A stretch of DNA of 6,151 nucleotides from the NCBI GenBank assembly GCA_900553345.1, contig USDE01000091.1, forward strand, positions 1 to 6,151. Reading direction: 5' to 3'. The notes under the pieces were generated by a model. The model searched no databases. It was not told the origin of the DNA and was given only the letters and a program-made list of their open reading frames with translations. This document shows positions 4,613 through 6,151 of the stretch, piece after piece. How positions within the stretch are numbered: the stretch's first letter is position 1; each line of letters starts with the position of its first letter. A program made the position numbers and the translations under genes. Origin of the DNA: an uncultured Collinsella sp. (GTDB taxonomy: Bacteria > Actinomycetota > Coriobacteriia > Coriobacteriales > Coriobacteriaceae).

Positions 4613-6151
4613 ATGAATAAGATCTTCGACAACAAGCAGGAGTTTACCGAGCTCTATCGCGATGCCGTCATGAGCATCAGCGGCAAGAGCGTCGAGGCCG
4701 CCAGCGACCTGGACCGCTTTAACGCCCTGGCCAAGCTCGTGGCCGAGAAGGCACGCACCGTTGCCACCAAGAGCGACGCCCGTGTGGCCGCCGAGGGCAA
4801 GAAGCGCGTGTACTACTTCTCGATCGAGTTTTTGATCGGCCGCCTGCTCGACAACTACCTGCTCAACTTTGGCGTGCGCGACATGGTCGCCGAGGCGCTC
4901 GACGACATGGGCTTCGACCTGTCCGTCATCGAGAACCAGGAGCCCGATCCGGCTCTGGGCAACGGTGGCCTGGGCCGTCTGGCCGCATGCTTCTTAGATT
5001 CCATGGCTGCCGAGGGCATTGCCGGCTACGGCAACGGCATGCGCTACCGCTACGGCCTGTTTAAGCAGGAGATCGTCAACGGCAGCCAGGTCGAGGCCAC
5101 CGACGAGTGGCTCACCCACGGCTATCCCTGGGAGGTCCGTCGTCAGGACAAAGCCGTGACCATTAAGTTTGGTGGTCACGTCGAGGGCTTTGAGGAGAAC
5201 GGCCGCACGTTCTACCGCACGGTGGACACGCAGGACATCCTGGCTGTCCCCTACGACATCCCCGTTGTGGGCTATGCCGGCGAGACCGTCAACAAGCTGC
5301 GCGTCTGGGCCGCAGAGCCGGTCGAGGAGCACTTTGACCTGGAGGCCTTCAACCGCGGCGACTACGCCCTGGCCGACGCCGAGCGCGCCGAGGCCGAGGC
5401 CATCAGCGCCATCCTCTACCCCAACGACGCCGGCGAGCACGGCCGTCTGCTGCGCCTGAAGCAGGAGTACCTGTTTGTTTCGGCCGGCATCTACAGCCTG
5501 CTCGACACCTTTGAGAAGGAGCACGGCGAGAACTGGGAGCTGCTGCCGCAGTTTGTGGCCATCCATACCAACGATACCCACCCCGCCATGTGCGGCCCCG
5601 AGCTCATGCGTATCCTGATCGACGAGAAGAAGCTCGAGTGGGACGACGCCTGGAACATCGTGACGCAGGTCGTGAGCTACACCAACCACACCATCCTCTC
5701 CGAGGCGCTGGAGAAGTGGCCCATCGAGCTGTTCTCACGGCTTCTGCCCAGAATCTACCAGATTGTGGAGGAAATCAACCGCAGGTTCCAGAACCAGATA
5801 CAGACCATGTATCCGGGCAACCAGGAGAAGCTGCGCAAAATGTCCATTATCTACGACGGCCAGGTGAAGATGGCTTACATGGCCATTGCAGCCAGCTTTT
5901 CCGTCAACGGCGTTGCCAGGCTGCACACCGAGATCCTTAAGAACCAGGAGTTAAAGGATTTCTATCAGATGATGCCGGAGAAGTTCAACAACAAGACCAA
6001 CGGCATTACCCAGAGAAGGTTCCTGCTCCACGGCAATCCCCTGCTTGCTGACTGGGTGACCTCCAATATCGGGGATGAGTGGATTACCAACCTTCCCCAT
6101 ATCAAGAAGCTGGAGATTTATGCGGACGATGAAAAGTGCCAGCAGGAATTC
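4613..6151 (+). CDS. glgP: Glycogen phosphorylase, N-terminal part, cut by the window edge; codon use changes midway
   Basis: A GT35-family, PLP-dependent enzyme that releases glucose-1-phosphate from glycogen chain ends, so it counteracts the upstream glgB product in glycogen turnover. The first 513 codons are present and open to the edge; the family usually has about 750-850 residues, and the PLP-binding lysine lies beyond the window. Visible landmarks are GNGGLGRLAACFLDS (116-130), GMRYRYGLF and THGYPWE, HTNDTHPA (318-325), TNHTILSEALEKWP, and NNKTNGITQRRF. ATG 4613 is preceded by GGAAAGGA ending 4 nt upstream. Codons 1-373 use only CGC/CGT for Arg (20 of 20) and ATC for 17 of 19 Ile. From about codon 375, Arg is AGA/AGG in 5 of 8 and Ile is ATT/ATA in 7 of 13, while the frame and homology stay continuous. 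The 3' part resembles clostridial enzymes, so this copy is probably a chimera, artefactual or natural. Confidence 0.95.
   Translation, partial: MNKIFDNKQEFTELYRDAVMSISGKSVEAASDLDRFNALAKLVAEKARTVATKSDARVAAEGKKRVYYFSIEFLIGRLLDNYLLNFGVRDMVAEALDDMGFDLSVIENQEPDPALGNGGLGRLAACFLDSMAAEGIAGYGNGMRYRYGLFKQEIVNGSQVEATDEWLTHGYPWEVRRQDKAVTIKFGGHVEGFEENGRTFYRTVDTQDILAVPYDIPVVGYAGETVNKLRVWAAEPVEEHFDLEAFNRGDYALADAERAEAEAISAILYPNDAGEHGRLLRLKQEYLFVSAGIYSLLDTFEKEHGENWELLPQFVAIHTNDTHPAMCGPELMRILIDEKKLEWDDAWNIVTQVVSYTNHTILSEALEKWPIELFSRLLPRIYQIVEEINRRFQNQIQTMYPGNQEKLRKMSIIYDGQVKMAYMAIAASFSVNGVARLHTEILKNQELKDFYQMMPEKFNNKTNGITQRRFLLHGNPLLADWVTSNIGDEWITNLPHIKKLEIYADDEKCQQEF

Noticed and set aside
4994..5689. Minus-strand frame of 231 codons opposite glgP
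   Set aside because: Shadow of glgP, repetitive Val/Leu/Gly composition, no motif. Its right end near the codon-use switch only reflects the change in base composition.
6146..6151. Window ends exactly in GAATTC (EcoRI site), possibly a cloning boundary
   Set aside because: The left edge has no matching site and one 6-bp site at an edge can be chance. It is worth remembering only if the source was a restriction library, since that would bear on the glgP chimera.
1..6151. CRISPR array, insertion sequence or prophage genes
   Set aside because: No regularly spaced direct repeats, transposase motifs or phage-type genes were seen.

Overview
The window looks like a piece of a high-GC Gram-positive chromosome. 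Coriobacteriia (Collinsella-like gut Actinobacteria) is the best guess. The basis is strong G/C preference at third codon positions, near-exclusive CGC/CGT arginine codons, and the look of the GlgB and HAD proteins. This is inference from codon style and family resemblance; no database was searched.

Layout. Positions 1-370 are an AT-richer stretch with no recognisable gene, but with a perfect 10-bp-arm inverted repeat at 263-287. On the minus strand (read right to left) come a HAD-superfamily phosphatase/mutase (1925-1236), a thiamine pyrophosphokinase 9 nt behind it (1226-555), and tRNA-Ala(GGC) (485-410). The tRNA has its own well-formed promoter (527-499) and a rho-independent terminator (396-371). 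On the plus strand, a glycogen branching enzyme, glgB (2170-4518), is followed after 94 nt by glycogen phosphorylase, glgP (4613 to the right edge, incomplete). The HAD gene and glgB diverge from a roughly 245-bp AT-rich intergenic region. That region carries five copies of a TGGTAAAAC-type half-site in both orientations, overlapping candidate promoters for both directions.

How the genes fit together. GlgB introduces alpha-1,6 branches into glycogen, and GlgP degrades the outer chains to glucose-1-phosphate, so glgB-glgP is a compact glycogen turnover unit. The divergent HAD enzyme shares the putative operator region and belongs to a family that includes sugar-phosphate phosphatases and beta-phosphoglucomutase. 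A link to sugar-phosphate handling is plausible but unproven. The TPK and tRNA genes are housekeeping.

Main oddities. (1) Within glgP, codon use changes abruptly near 5700-5740: arginine goes from 20/20 CGC/CGT to 5/8 AGA/AGG, and the protein becomes Clostridia-like, while the frame stays intact. This indicates a homologous chimera, either an assembly artefact or a true recombinant. (2) GlgB carries a 77-residue Lys/Ala/Pro histone-H1-like tail plus a short similar N-terminal segment. (3) GlgB has Gly where the family's region I has a conserved His. (4) The upstream ribosome-binding sites of glgB and glgP can each be buried in a hairpin. I found no clear evidence of a wholly new system here; the operator cluster and the GlgB tail are the most interesting biological leads.
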